Part shown: piece by piece, positions 47,142 through 59,890 of the stretch
How the letters are laid out: every line of letters begins with the position of its first letter
Position numbering within the stretch: the first letter of the stretch is position 1
Source: Saururus chinensis
Taxonomy: Eukaryota; Streptophyta; Magnoliopsida; Piperales; Saururaceae
Reading direction: 5' to 3'
DNA: 64,000 nt
Assembly (NCBI GenBank): GCA_035235625.1
Contig: CP141148.1
Location: forward strand, 2,232,001-2,296,000
The notes under the pieces: model-generated
Databases searched by the model: none
What the model was told of the DNA's origin: nothing
The model's input: only the letters and a program-made list of their open reading frames with translations
Program-made: the position numbers and the translations under genes

Positions 47142-49871
47142 ATGGAGACGCCGAGTCAGAAAAGGGTCGTGACAAGGAAGCCCCAGTTCTTCAAAATCTT
47201 GCTGGACGTTTTCTCTGACCGTCTTGTAAGCTTTTCCATTTTTTCCACTGAGAGTCCTGAAAAATTTTCTTACTTACTCTGCCTTTTGTATTATCTGTAA
47301 CAGTTTTCTTGTTTAGAAATTTGGTCAACTTTTTTCTAGTTGCATTTAGAAGAACAATTTGGACTATTTCTAAATGGGGTTGTCTTTGAATTGAGATATC
47401 AGAATTCAGATGGGAACTGTGCAAACATATTTCAATACATTGTGAGGAGTGATATTCTGTTAAATCATCAAAGGAAGAGGCTATATTCGTGAGTGGGTTC
47501 GTGGCAAATGTGTTTACATGTATTTTCTGTCTAAGGCTCTTCATCAATCTTCCGTAGCTCTGCTTCCTCTGTGCCTCTCATAGGAGTTTGAGAAATTCTT
47601 TTATATTTGATGACTTCAAATGAAAGAGCAATCTATACTCATTCTAGTAAATTTAAATGGGATTGTAATTGAGTGCTCATATTGTCTGACCTTTGCAGCT
47701 GATCCCAACCGCATTCACCAAGCATATCTCAAAGGAAGCATCTAACAAAGCCATCTTAATAGGTCCTAGTGGAGACCACTGGCGGGTACAGATAAGTAAG
47801 GGGAGCTGCAATGGCACTTATTTTGACGCAGGTTGGAAGGCATTCGTGAAGGACCACTGCCTGCATGAGCATGATTTTCTTGTCTTCAAATACAATGGCA
47901 GCACCCATTTCTCTGTTCGTATCTTTGATAAAACTGGTTGTGAGAGAGAGGATACTTTTAGGATAAATAACAGTCAGGAGTCTATCTACGAAGCAAGAGG
48001 GAAAGAAATCAAGAAGGATTTTGGTTGTCACTCTCAGAAGTCCAAAAAGCGCAGCAGGATGCAATATGAGTCAGGTTAATATTGTTGCATGTTATATTGT
48101 TCAATGTAGAAATTGCTACTAAAACTAATGATGATGATGTGTTTCTATTTAGGTCAATACAAATCTTCTGCTCGAAAGGTTGAAATTAAGAGTAAGCATG
48201 AGTTCCACCAACCCACTCCAAGTGTAGAGGGCAAAGATTGTCATAGCCCGGACTCATTTAGCTCCAAGTTTCCTTTTTTCAAAAAATGTTTTAAGGAAGA
48301 CTTCTGCGAAGACAATGGTAGTTTGTATTTTCAATTATACTACTCTGCTTCTTCATTCCCTAGAGTTTGTTGATTTTGATCTCTTCAATTTGTACTCCAT
48401 ATAATAATGTTGTGGATGTTTAGGTTTTTATTATTTCATTGCATGCATTTAACATGCCATTTATATATAAACATATATTTTCAACTCCTAAGGAAAGAGA
48501 TTGTTATATGGCCCTATCCCCTTTCATAAGGAAAACGCCTTTGTGATGCCATTTATTAGCTGTTCGCAACATTATTTCCCCTACACTTTCTTTGCATGAG
48601 CTTCTATGCCACTTTCTTTGTATAAGTTTCAACGCTGACCTTCTATCATCTGTTACTTGGGCAGCATATCCCTGTTAACTTTCATTGCTACATACCTAAA
48701 AAACGAAGGAAGTTTATTCTCCAAGACCCAAGTGATAGGAACTGGGAAGTGTTAATTTCTAGCGGGAAACAAATTGTCTTTTCTCGAGGTTTTCGTATAT
48801 TTTGTAGAGTAAACAATCTCAAAGAGGGAGACACTTGCATATTTGAACTACTAGATATATCAACATTCCGGGTCTATGTCTTTCCAAAAGACATGGGACA
48901 GAAAGAATCAAGAGGAAAAAGACATTGGACAGATGAAATCAAGAAGGATACCAGTTGTTGTCACTCTCACAAGTTCAAAAAGTGCAGTATGGTACAAAAT
49001 GAATCAGGTCAGTATTATTAAACGCCGTATAGTTTGAGTTGATGTCCCTTCATTAAGTAAATGCTGCTTCAATTATTGAAGGGCATCACTACTTTTTCAG
49101 TTCAAAAAGAGCCTTCTAATCGAAAAGTTGAAATGAAGATGAAGCAAGAATTTCAAAGAAATTCTCCAAGGGTAGAAGGGAAAGTTTGTCATAGCCCGAA
49201 TTCATTTACCTCGAAGTTCCCCTTTTTCAGCAAATGCTTATCAAAGGCATCTCTGACGATGCCATGCAGAATTGTGAGCTTCTCTTTTCAACTGTACTTG
49301 TTCTAGTTCCCTAGAGATTGTTGCTTCCTTCATTTGTTCCACTTGTACAGCTTATAATAACGTAGTAGGTGTTTGGACTCTTGGACATCATGGGTACTTA
49401 GACTTTTGGCATGTCATAGTGTCATTTACAAAGAACAGTAATTTTTAACTCTTTAAGTAGGTTGTTATTATTGTATGGCCCTTCCCATTAGATAGAGTCT
49501 CAAAATATAGGACCCTTCTTATATGGAAATGCCTTGAGAATATGTCTTTGCATGTACTTTTTTTGTGCTGCACATACTTTGTATGTTTTCTGCATCTGAA
49601 CTTGTATCGTGTGTTTTTTGGGCAGCATATCCCCAAGAGCTTTCATGATTACATTCCCGAAAGCAAGAGCAACTTCATTCTGCAGGACCCAAATGGCAAG
49701 AACTGGGAATTGTTTATTCTTCGTAGTGACAAAATTTCCTTTAGTCGGGGTTTGGGTGCATTTTGCAGAGCAAACAATCTCAAAGAGGGAGACATCTGCA
49801 TATTTGAATTTCTGGATTTATCAACTTTTCGTGTCCACATCTACTACCCTCAGTGGCTGAGGCAAGGATGA
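47142..49871 (+). CDS. REM gene 4: triple-B3-domain gene with apparent frameshift in exon 3
   Basis: Exons by homology: 47142-47225, 47699-48074, 48153-48317, 48665-49007, 49101-49273 and 49626-49871. Domain cores are present in all three B3 regions (E-H-D-F-L-V-F-K-Y; N-N-L-K-E-G-D-T-C-I-F-E; N-N-L-K-E-G-D-I-C-I-F-E). Exon 3 is 165 nt where every paralogue has 173: the end after F-P-F-F-K-K-C has lost 8 nt net, and the donor GTGAGT is now GTAGTT. Joined to exon 4 this gives a stop after four codons, a product of about 212 residues with only the first B3 domain. A weak in-frame donor (AGA/GTTTGT at 48364) could rescue the frame by adding 47 nt. Exon 1 also has D-V-F-S for the usual G-D-F-S. 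A decaying or alternatively spliced copy. Confidence 0.8.
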
Positions 49872-49988
49872 GGCTGCAGGACGAATACCAAGTACCTACT
49901 ATCCTATGTCTCATAATCAAACAGCAGTTTTCTTGTTCTACATCTTTTGCTAATTGTGAACCTTCAATTTCAAAAATAGACGTTTTGC

Positions 49989-50095
49989 AAGTGTTTTTAA
50001 GTGTGTGCTCATCGTGAGCCAAGCATGAAAAACGCCTGCAAATCGTCTATGTCAAAATCAAAGGCGCACACATTAGCACACGTTAACATAAGTAA
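49989..50095. mobile_element. Half copy of MITE family M
   Basis: AAGTGTTTTTAAGTGTG...CGTGAGCC and the core phrase ACACATTAGCACACGTTAAC match the left half of M copies; the right arm is missing. Position: about 120 bp after the REM gene 4 stop. Confidence 0.6.
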
Positions 50096-51000
50096 CCCAT
50101 CCTGTAGGTTATCGCCTTGGTATGGAGACATGATCAGCATAGCTGCTCGTGAAGATTTCGCGGCTGTCCATCACGGCAAATTGGTGACGACACATTAGTG
50201 CATGTACTTCATGCAAAAACGCAGCCTGTGTGTGAAGTGCATTCGCTATTGCTATCCTGTGATGGACGGCTCGGAAAGTTTAACCAGCGGCTTGGCTGGT
50301 GAAACCTTTACCAGCTGGATTATGTCTCCTGGGGAAGTGTCCGTAAGCTTGACATGAAGTTGATGTTGAGGGTGCAGTCTCCGGTGCGAAATAGGGAAAT
50401 CTCCTCGTTGCTGGCCCTCTCATTATTCCATTATATCTTTCCATTATCAGACCGTTTGAGTTTTGATACTGATTTGAGACTAATATGTTAGGGAGGAGTT
50501 GAGGAGACATCTGATTTGGTATTGGCCCTCTCATTTTATATGTTGACACTGAAAAGGAGGAATGTAATTCAGTGCACAAAAGCAAGGAATGTAGCTATTG
50601 GGTTTTGCCGATGTGAATTCTACCAGGTCCAATGTCATCCCATAGGTTTCATCAGTGTGGCTCAAAAATGATTTGGGCCTGTGTCAGGCCTGTACTTATA
50701 ATGTGTTTACTTTAGGCCCGCATATGTGAGGTCTATAGAATACTCCGTCCATCTTATAATAATGCTTCATTTAGGAAAAGAAAATTGTTCTATATTAATT
50801 TTTTTTATAAAATGTACCTCCTCGTATTAATAGTTCTATTTAGTTTTTTAAAATAAATTTATTTTATTTTATTTTAAGAAGCCATATAAAGCTATTAATA
50901 TGGTCAGATGAAGAATTTTAAAATTATTTTCTATTTGTTTAGCACTGCATCTCACTATTTAATATTAATTTATTTTAAAAAACCAAATGAAGTTATTAAT
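50096..51000. other. 3' flank of REM gene 4 and a degenerate Stowaway-like sequence
   Basis: GACATGAAGTTGATGTTG at 50355 is the cluster 3'-flank motif. TATGTTAGGGAGGAGTTG at 50487 also occurs at 42000 after REM gene 3. From 50738 (TACTCCGTCCATCTTATAAT) to about 51000 the sequence resembles a decayed Stowaway-type MITE. No gene. Confidence 0.5.
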
Positions 51001-52440
51001 ATCCAAGTTTTTTACCCAAGTTTAATTATGGACTATTTTACCCAAGTTTTTTACCCTTAATCTTTATTTTACACATGTTTTTATATCTTTATTTTTTGTG
51101 ATTAAATGATATTTAAGTAAAATTACTAAAATTCTTTTAGATATTTTGTTACGTGTCAATATTATATGACATGAACTTTATTTTTTATATTATGTTTATT
51201 TTAACTCTATAATATTATATCTTTCATTCTCAAACTCAAATTTGTTTATTATTGGTGTTATTATAAATCTCTCAACGAGACTTATCAAATAAGATCCATT
51301 ACTATGTATTTTTAATTTTTTTTGTAGACCCTGCTTATATAATATATGTTTTTATAATAATTTATTACTATTAAAAAATCTTAAAAAGCTCTATCAAATG
51401 AGATTTATTATCAAACTGGTATTAAATATAATTTGTGTTACCCTACAACACAAAGTTCTTTGTCACCATTATCTTCTATGACATAATATTTAGCTTATAA
51501 GACTTATATTAACAATTATATATTATGAGTATATTTAGATTAATATAGAATTTGTGTATATAATTTATAATCATAATGATTTTGAAATCATGTATTGCAA
51601 CTATAGCATGCAAGAGAGATTTTTATTTAATATATATTTTTATTTTATCTTATCTAATTTGTATTTTTATGTATTATGCATGTGCATTCTTACTAGTTTG
51701 GGTAACTAAATTTTTTATTTTTGGACTATTTTAGACATATCTTTTACCTTTAATTTACCTATATTTCAGGTCTTTATGTTTTTTAAAACCAGTTTGTATT
51801 AGTGTACAATTTAATGATATTTTAGTAAAATTATTTACTTAAATTCTTTTAAGTTCTTGTTATGTGTCAACATAATAGTAGATACGTGGCAAGACATGAA
51901 TCTTAATTTTTAGTTAATGTTGATTTTAGATATATAATTCCTGAACTTTGTATCTTTAGAAAGCTTTCCAAGAGCTTTATAAATGAGATCTTATATAACT
52001 CCATTTTTTAAAAGAGCCCCACTTATACAACACATTTCTTAATAATATATTTTTTATTTTTGTCAATATTATGCATGTTAAGATTCATGTGCATTTGACG
52101 CCCTTCAAAAAATTCATGAAGAGCTCTATTAAATGAGATTTATTGTCAAATTGGTTATGAATATGAATAACGTGCTTTGACATAAAATCATTTGGCATCA
52201 TTGTCCAAATCTTATAAATGTAATTATGAGATTTGGACTTGCAATCGTCTTAGAGTGTATTTTATATGAATAGAGTTTTTGTATATAATTTATAATCGTT
52301 ATGATCTTGAAAGTACATAATGCAAGTATAGCATCATAGTAGACTTTTGTTCAATATATATTTTATTTTAAATTTTAATTATTTTTATCTTATATTATGG
52401 TATGTCTTTATGGATATTATGCATGCATATTCTTAGTAGT
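51001..52440 (+). mobile_element. Two Helitron-like copies in tandem
   Basis: First copy ends ATTATGCATGTGCATTCTTA then CTAG/T at 51693-51697, a hairpin plus CTRR-T 3' terminus. The second starts directly after (GTTTGGGTAACTAAA) and ends near 52440 with a variant TTATGCATGCATATTCTTAG. Both hold the family phrases (TCTATCAAATGAGATTTATT, TGTATATAATTTATAATC, TATAGCAT). No coding capacity. Confidence 0.55.
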
Positions 52441-53009
52441 ATTTAATAATTTGGATAACCTCTAATAATTAGGGCCAACTTAGGGCTAGCCCAGTAACTA
52501 AACCTAGTTGGACTGCCCTGTTTACCAATTTTTATTGGTCCCTACACATGATATTATCCCGCTTGCCCCCATAATTACAAGAGTACATTAAATATGTGCC
52601 AAGGAGCATAGTAATTATTTTTAAAATTTATAAAATAAATTATGTTGATGAATATGGCCACAGGGAAACGTAAATAAATAAAGTTAGTTGACTCCTTTTG
52701 ACAATGTGCCCAATATAAGATACATATACGAGATGGACTGTTTATCTACGAGATCTACCTCTTTTTGACTATGAGCCTAATTTAAGGTACATATATGAGA
52801 TTGATTGTTTATCTACTAAGATTGACGGTACACTTATACTAACGTGCATTATTAATATGAAATATTAAATACCTTTAGATATATATGTATATATGAAGCG
52901 GTGCTTATTGTGACGAGGGAGCATGAAATTTTTTTGACAAACTTGCATTCGCATAAACCATACCGTGTATGCACGCGCAACTCGGACACTGGACTTCTGC
53001 CAAAACGAA
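52441..53009. other. Gene-free stretch with a short direct duplication
   Basis: A segment of about 65 bp near 52708-52768 (ATACATATACGAGATGGACTG...) is repeated at about 52774-52832 (GTACATATATGAGATTGATTG...). The following CTTATACTAACGTGCATTA is like the MITE-M core. No gene. Confidence 0.45.
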
Positions 53010-53262
53010 ATTCGGTCGTCCGACAGATCTAAAGATTCTCCACAGATAGTCCACCTCCCATCTTTGACTTCTCTGACCAACCCCATCTGCCCGGGCTGCC
53101 CATCCTTATTATTTTACCTATATCTTTATGGACTAAGCTTTAAATATTCGTATTTTATTAGTAAATTATTTTTGCCCGTTTATGCTGCCCGAGCGGGCAA
53201 AAGCCGACAAAGATGCACTTGACGGAGTCAGATTTTCCTTAGATCTGTCCGGCGACCGGACC
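53010..53262. mobile_element. TIR element in the WRKY distal promoter
   Basis: Left end CGGTCGTCCGACAGATCTAA (53013-53032) is mirrored on the right (reverse complement of 53236-53258: CGGTCGCCGGACAGATCTAA), giving arms of about 23 bp with few mismatches. The interior matches 16187-16428. It ends about 440 bp before the WRKY start codon and carries one TTGACT W-box at 53064-53069. Confidence 0.6.
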
Positions 53263-53384
53263 AGATGCCCGCCCGCGTGCATCGGTGCATGGGAAGTCGC
53301 TTTCGCAGCTCGTCCTGCGCGTCGCACGTGACAACACCCCTCTCCCTTAAAGAAATCTCAGCCGTCCATACTTTTCCATCACAG

Positions 53385-53630
53385 CCGTTGACGATTGCCA
53401 TCCAGAGCGTTGGGCCCCACCGCCGTTGACGACTGACATTTACGACTTTGTGCATCCCTCTTCTCCCAATCCAACGGTCCAGATTCGCCCTCGTAGCCAG
53501 CAGTGGTCCACTGAGTCAACTTGCTGACGCAACGTCCACCGATTCACCTACGTGGCCGAACACCATTGGCCAGCCTTTTGACGCAAAGACGACAAAACCA
53601 GTCAGTGCTCCAAATCTCTTTTGACTCGAA
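53385..53630 (+). promoter_or_regulatory. W-box cluster in the WRKY promoter
   Basis: TTGAC cores at 53388-53392, 53426-53430, 53515-53519 (minus strand), 53578-53582 and 53621-53625; those at 53515 and 53621 are full TTGACT W-boxes. WRKY proteins bind TTGAC(C/T), so auto- or cross-regulation is likely. The stretch is more GC-rich than the surrounding DNA and lies between the TIR element and the start codon; part of it may be 5' leader. Confidence 0.65.
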
Positions 53631-53641
53631 GCTCCTCTTTA

Positions 53642-53674
53642 ATGGCCGCCTCCTCTCTTCTACTCCTCCTTTAG
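53642..53674 (+). other. Small upstream ORF before the WRKY start
   Basis: ATG-GCC-GCC-TCC... to TAG, 10 codons, mostly leucine at the end (M-A-A-S-S then five Leu). It ends 32 bp before the main ATG at 53707. Whether it is in the transcript depends on an unmapped start site. If transcribed it could lower translation of the main frame. Confidence 0.45.
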
Positions 53675-53706
53675 CGAATCTCAATGCGGTGAAGAAGCGG
53701 GCGGGG

Positions 53707-54774
<1,068 letters not shown>

Positions 54775-55190
54775 ACAGACCAGACCCCAGCTGCTGCCGA
54801 AGCAAAAAGGAAATGCCCAGACCCAGACCCAGTTTGTTTGCTACTTTGTTTGTTCGTTTCCTGTACAATACGGAATCCATTAAAGACGAAGAAGCAACAA
54901 AGACCCAGTTTGATTGATCTTTTGTGCTTTTTCTCTCTTCTTTTATTCTTCATCTGATCGTTGATATCAATATACATAATTTTGGAATATGAAAGTGGAG
55001 AAGATGATGGGTCAAATGGGCGAAAGCTCTTTTCCATGTGGGGGCAGTTGACGATGGGTGGGTAGCGTGTACACCAATCTGCCATGGACGAATCTAATCT
55101 CCGTATCTCTCCATTAGACTATTACTGCTGCCTTTCTTGATGATGCCGGAGACAACTTTTGTCTTGGTCCGCAATTTGCAGATTGGACTT
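54775..55190 (+). other. WRKY 3' untranslated and downstream region
   Basis: AT content rises after the stop. The stretch to about 54990 is T-rich and may hold the poly(A) site, but no single signal stands out. No second gene. Confidence 0.45.
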
Positions 55191-56050
55191 TCTCAGCTCT
55201 GAATAAGTAGACAGATATTGGAGTTGGTTGGGCGGTGTGAGGCATCAGTCATGACTTATGGACTTGTATGCAGCATGGTGGTGCAACTGTGCAAGTCAAA
55301 ATAGGCGGTGGGGCGGGGGCCTATCTCATGTCAACCCCCGCCTCAGATGCTGTGGTATCATGTGCCTTATGTATTAGGAAAAAATTAATACATGCCATGA
55401 AGATGGCTTCAAAAGATCTCATGATGCAAAGGGTAAGTAATTTACATATCACAGAGTTATGTGTTTCATCGGATTAAAATACATATCACTGAGTTATGTT
55501 ATGTGTATCGTCGGATAAAAATTTAATAACTCGTAGAGTCGGGTTGATATTAATATGTGAGTCGAATTCTATGTATTATTGCACCGATACGGGTTTTTGT
55601 CTAGTTGATGATGCCCAAGTCATTGAATAGCCGAATTGGTGGATGTGGGTTATCTTATTGGGACCCAGCTTAGGTTGTGTGTTTGTTTCAGACTCTTGGG
55701 AATGGCCAATGTGGTGGTTAGCTGTTCCAATCACTTAAATTGGATGTGGAATGAGATTCATTTATTAAGGGTTTGAAGAGGTGTTTGACCTGGAACTGCT
55801 GCAATTATACAAGTCAAAAGAGACCCTAGGCTGCTGCTCTTCAATTAGTGGATGTAAGTGTTAGGGTGGAGGTGGTGCAATTTAGATCATGACTCCATTT
55901 TGAGTACAATGACTGCTATTCAATTACTGGATGCAAAAATTGGAGAGAAGTTGGTTGGGCAGTGTGAGTCATGACCCACGACTGTTGTTCATTAGTGGAT
56001 GTCAAGTATTGAAAGGTAGGTGCAATTGTACGAGTCAAAAGAGATGAGGG
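55191..56050. repeat. Degenerate short direct repeats
   Basis: Variants of GTTGGGC(G/A)GTGTGAG..CATGAC and TGCAA(C/T)T(G/A)TRCAAGTCAAAA occur at about 55225-55300, 55795-55820 and 55945-56040. AGCCGAATTGGTGGA...GGGACCCAGCTTAGGTTGTG at 55631-55680 recurs at 58506-58563. No gene. Confidence 0.55.
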
Positions 56051-57890
56051 GGTAGGGCCCACCACGTCTCGATCCCTTGTCATCAAGAGGTCTAAGTGGA
56101 TAGCAAAAAAAGTTCTTAATTTTGTGTTATTATCTGTAGTAATTTACGAGGAGTTGAAAGTCTAGTTTTTATTATGTTCTTAGGCTTTGTGGAAAGTCGA
56201 AATTTGATCTTATGAGACATAACTTAGGGTCAGGTAAGTTTGAATCACCACCTTTCCTATGTGTCTTCGGATTGAAATTCAATGCCAGAGATGCCCGAGC
56301 TCATAGTAGCGCATGTGCGCCCAAGTCATACTAACTTTTTCATTTATATATAAGGGCACTTAGACAAAATTGTCCTCTTTATATGATGTCTGCATAATTA
56401 CAATTACTAAGTAACATTGTCTTCAACTTTTATTATAATCCTTCCAATAGTTATATATAAAAATTGTAGTTTTTATTAAATGGTAAAATTTACTTCTAAG
56501 AGAAAGGAAAATAATGTTATGATATACTTTTTTAAGTACCAAATTATTTTAATTCAACAAATTGTACCTATTAATATGGAATATTTTTTTTTTGATAAAT
56601 TGAGTTATTAATATAAGACAAAGGGAGCAATACTTTGTAAATAGTTGCATTAGTATCACTCATATAGTATAAAAAGTGTACCAAGTAATTTACATTATAT
56701 GGAAAAGATTCACTAGAACAGTGAGGGCTATCCGTTCTCCATTATATTACCAATAGCATAAGTTACATTTCTATTACATAAAAAAGTAACACAATTTCAC
56801 GCTATTTTGTGCAACTCTACGTTGTCTAATTGTACATGTTCCAGTAATGCTACATTCACGTTAAGGTTAAGATTCATATATGATAAAACTACGTCATCAT
56901 ATAAACATTGTTGATTAGTGGGGTTTATTTTTTTACCAAATGAAGTTATTAATGTACAATGGAGATAGTAATACTTATATGTCAAAGTATTGAAAGGTAG
57001 GGCCCACCACGTCTCGATCCCTTGTCATCAAGAGGTCTAAGTGGATAGCAAAAACAGTTCTTAATTTTGTGTTATTATCTGTAGTAATTTAGGAGGAGTT
57101 GAAAGTCTAGTTTTTATGAGCATGCACGTTAATATGTTCTTAGGCTTTGTGGAAAGTCGAATTTTGATCTTATGGGACATAACTTAGGGCCTGGTAAGTT
57201 TAAATCACCACCTTTCTTATGTGTCTTCGGATTAAAATTCAATGCTCGAGATGCCCGAGCTCATAGTAGCGCATGTGTGTCCAAGTCATACTAATTTTTT
57301 CATTTATATATAAGGGCACTTAAAACAAAATTGTCCTCTTTATATGACGTCTGCATAATTACAATTACCAAGTAACATTGTCTTCAACTTTTATTATACT
57401 CCCTCTATCTAATATTGATAGTTATATATAAAAATAGTAGTTTTTATTAAATAGTAAAATTTACTTCTAAGAGAAGGGAAAATAAATTTATAATATGTTT
57501 TTTAAGTACCAAACTATTTTAATTCAATAAATTGTACCTATTAATATGGTTTTTTTTTTTTGCTAAATTGAGTTATTAATGTAAGACGAAGGGAGCAATA
57601 CTTTGTAAATGGTTGCATTACTATGACTCATATAGTATAAAAAGTGTACCAAGTAATTTACATTATATAGAAAAGATTAACCAGAGCAGTGAGGTCTATC
57701 CGTTCTGCATTATATTACCAATATCATAAGTTACATTTCTATTACATAAAAAAGTAACACAATTTCAAGCTATTTTGTGCAACTCTATGTTGTCTTATTG
57801 TACATGTTCAAGTAATGCTACATTCACGTTAAGATTCATAAGTGATAAAACTACTTCATCATATAAACATTATTGATTAGTGGGGTTTAT
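56051..57890 (+). repeat. 945-bp direct tandem duplication
   Basis: 56051-56950 aligns with 56996-57890 (both start GGTAGGGCCCACCACGTCTC). The phrase AGTATTGAAAGGTAG at about 56006 and 56986 sits at both left edges and may have mediated the event. Differences by eye are several per 100 bp. No coding sequence. Confidence 0.85.
57398..57600. mobile_element. Stowaway-like MITE
   Basis: Starts TACTCCCTCTATCTAATATT and ends GACGAAGGGAGCA, the inverted CTCCCTC...GAGGGAG type of Tc1/mariner-related MITEs. The upstream duplicate (about 56435-56630) has a decayed start. Confidence 0.65.
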
Positions 57891-58754
57891 TTTTTGGGCC
57901 TGCTAGTCAATAGTGTTTGCTTGATAAAGTAATTTTATCATATATGAAGTTTAACATTGCTAAAGTATTTTTTAATTGAGGATATCTAGCTAGAGTTGTA
58001 GCTTTAGTGATCTATTAACTCTTATATCATGGCCAGAACCATGATCTAATGCCCAGGAGCTCCAGGCTAATTTTTTTCCTTTTTAATTAATATACTCTTG
58101 AATGACTTCTTATAAAAAAAATTTCACAGTTTTGGTAGACTTAGGGCACGTTAGAGAACCATGAATAGGGAGTCAAGTAATTAATAAGCTTGAAAAATGT
58201 GTGAAAAATGCAAACCCAATTCTAGGTTATCCCCCCCTAAATTTCCTCCCCAAGTCATTTTCCCACAAATGACATTCAAGGTTTTTTAACATAGTTCTAC
58301 ATTTCGAGGTACAATTGTGGCCATGTATGAAAAATAAAAGAATTTGCGAAATATTTTGGGTCAAGCAAAATTTAATTCATCCTATTTGTAAAAAAATTAA
58401 ATAAAGCTTAATAGATAGCATCCAAACATGATTCACCTTAAATGAACTACAAATAAGTATCAAATGGCCCACAAATGTATTCTTAAGTTAGTTCTTGATG
58501 TCCAATGCCGAATTGGTGGAACATTGTTATCACTTATCTAAAGTGGGACCCAGCTTAGGTTGTGGGTCTGCCTCATGGGAGTTGCACAAGTGGTTAGCTG
58601 ATCCAGTCCCGTTGATTTCTTCCTTTGGAGATGAATGGCAAGAAGAAAGCAATAATGAAGAGGCTACATGTTTTTTTTTTTTAAGGATACTCAAGAGGGC
58701 ATGATGTTTAGGTGGACTATTCATTCTTAACTATTTAGAGAGGGGAAGAGTTGT
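57891..58754. other. Gene-free stretch
   Basis: Only repeat similarity is seen (58506-58620 matches 55631-55750). No gene. Confidence 0.45.
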
Positions 58755-58978
58755 TCATATTCATCCACTTACAATGAGCTTAGGAATGCATACGACTTCT
58801 TTGATATTTGAGATTAATAGCGTTTATATTAATATGTATTAATGTCAATATTACTTTGTGCTAATGTGTGCTAACGTACGTACCATTAATTTTATAGATG
58901 AAAAGTTCTTAAATATTCTTTACGTTGGGCTTATTATTAGAATTGAACATTAAAATACTTCTAGAGTGGACGAGTTTG
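58755..58978. mobile_element. Degenerate MITE family M copy
   Basis: ACAATGAGCTTAGGAATGCA on the left is partly mirrored by TTTACGTTGGGCTTATTATT on the right. The core TGTGCTAATGTGTGCTAACG and ACCATTAATTTTATAGATG matches the family. Confidence 0.55.
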
Positions 58979-59279
58979 ACCTTAAGGCTTAAAACCTTGA
59001 ACAGTCGCAATGCCAAAATGGGAACAAGTTTGTAGTTTGCTGCTTTCCCATTTATGGGCAGGTTAGATTTAGCTCAGATGAGGTGGTTGGGCTTAAAAAA
59101 GCTTTCCATTCTTTGCAGTCCCTGCATGGCGGTCTGGCGGTGATACCACGGTGCCATAGTGCCTCGAGGGTAAACTTCATGTGGAAGCTAGTCTGTTCAT
59201 AACAAAAAACAAAAGTTGCGTCTAAGTATAAGAAAAATTATCACTACCCTTGGGATACATGTGGGATGTGCATGAAATA

Positions 59280-59890
59280 AAGAAGTAAAATACGGGTACG
59301 ACAATAATATAATAGAGTAAAATAAAAAAAAAACAAAAAATATAAGAAAAAACCTAAAATATGGAGAAATAAAAAAATTATAAAAAATAAGTAAAATAGA
59401 ATTTTTTTTTTTTTAGAGTAGAAGTATCCGTGAGATTATGTAACTCAAAAAGGAAAAAATGCATATTACATAAAAAAATATGTATTAAATGAGAAAAATA
59501 TATTATTAAAAAATATAATTATTACGGCATATAATATTAGCCATAGGAAAAAAATATTATGTATTTAAAATGCATATAAAACCCATACTTCATTAATTAC
59601 TCATATATAGTGCTATGTGCATCAAATAGATAAATTTAGTAAAATGAGCAAATCCCACATGGTACTGAGGAGGTACCAAATACTCCCTCTATCCAATATT
59701 AATAGTTATATTTAAAAATAATAATTTTTAATAAATAATAAAAATATACAAAAAAAGATAAATAAACTTATAATATTCTTTTGTGAAGTATACCTAAATA
59801 TTTATATTAAAAAAAATATAATTATTAATATTGAATAATTTTTTTTACTAAATGAAGTTATTAATGTACAATGGATATAGTAATTTATCG
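59280..59890. repeat. A/T-rich low complexity followed by a Stowaway-like MITE
   Basis: 59290-59600 is nearly pure A/T with poly-A runs. At 59682 ACTCCCTCTATCCAATATTA begins a MITE ending near 59882 (GTACAATGGATATAGTAAT), of the same kind as 57398-57600. Confidence 0.55.
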
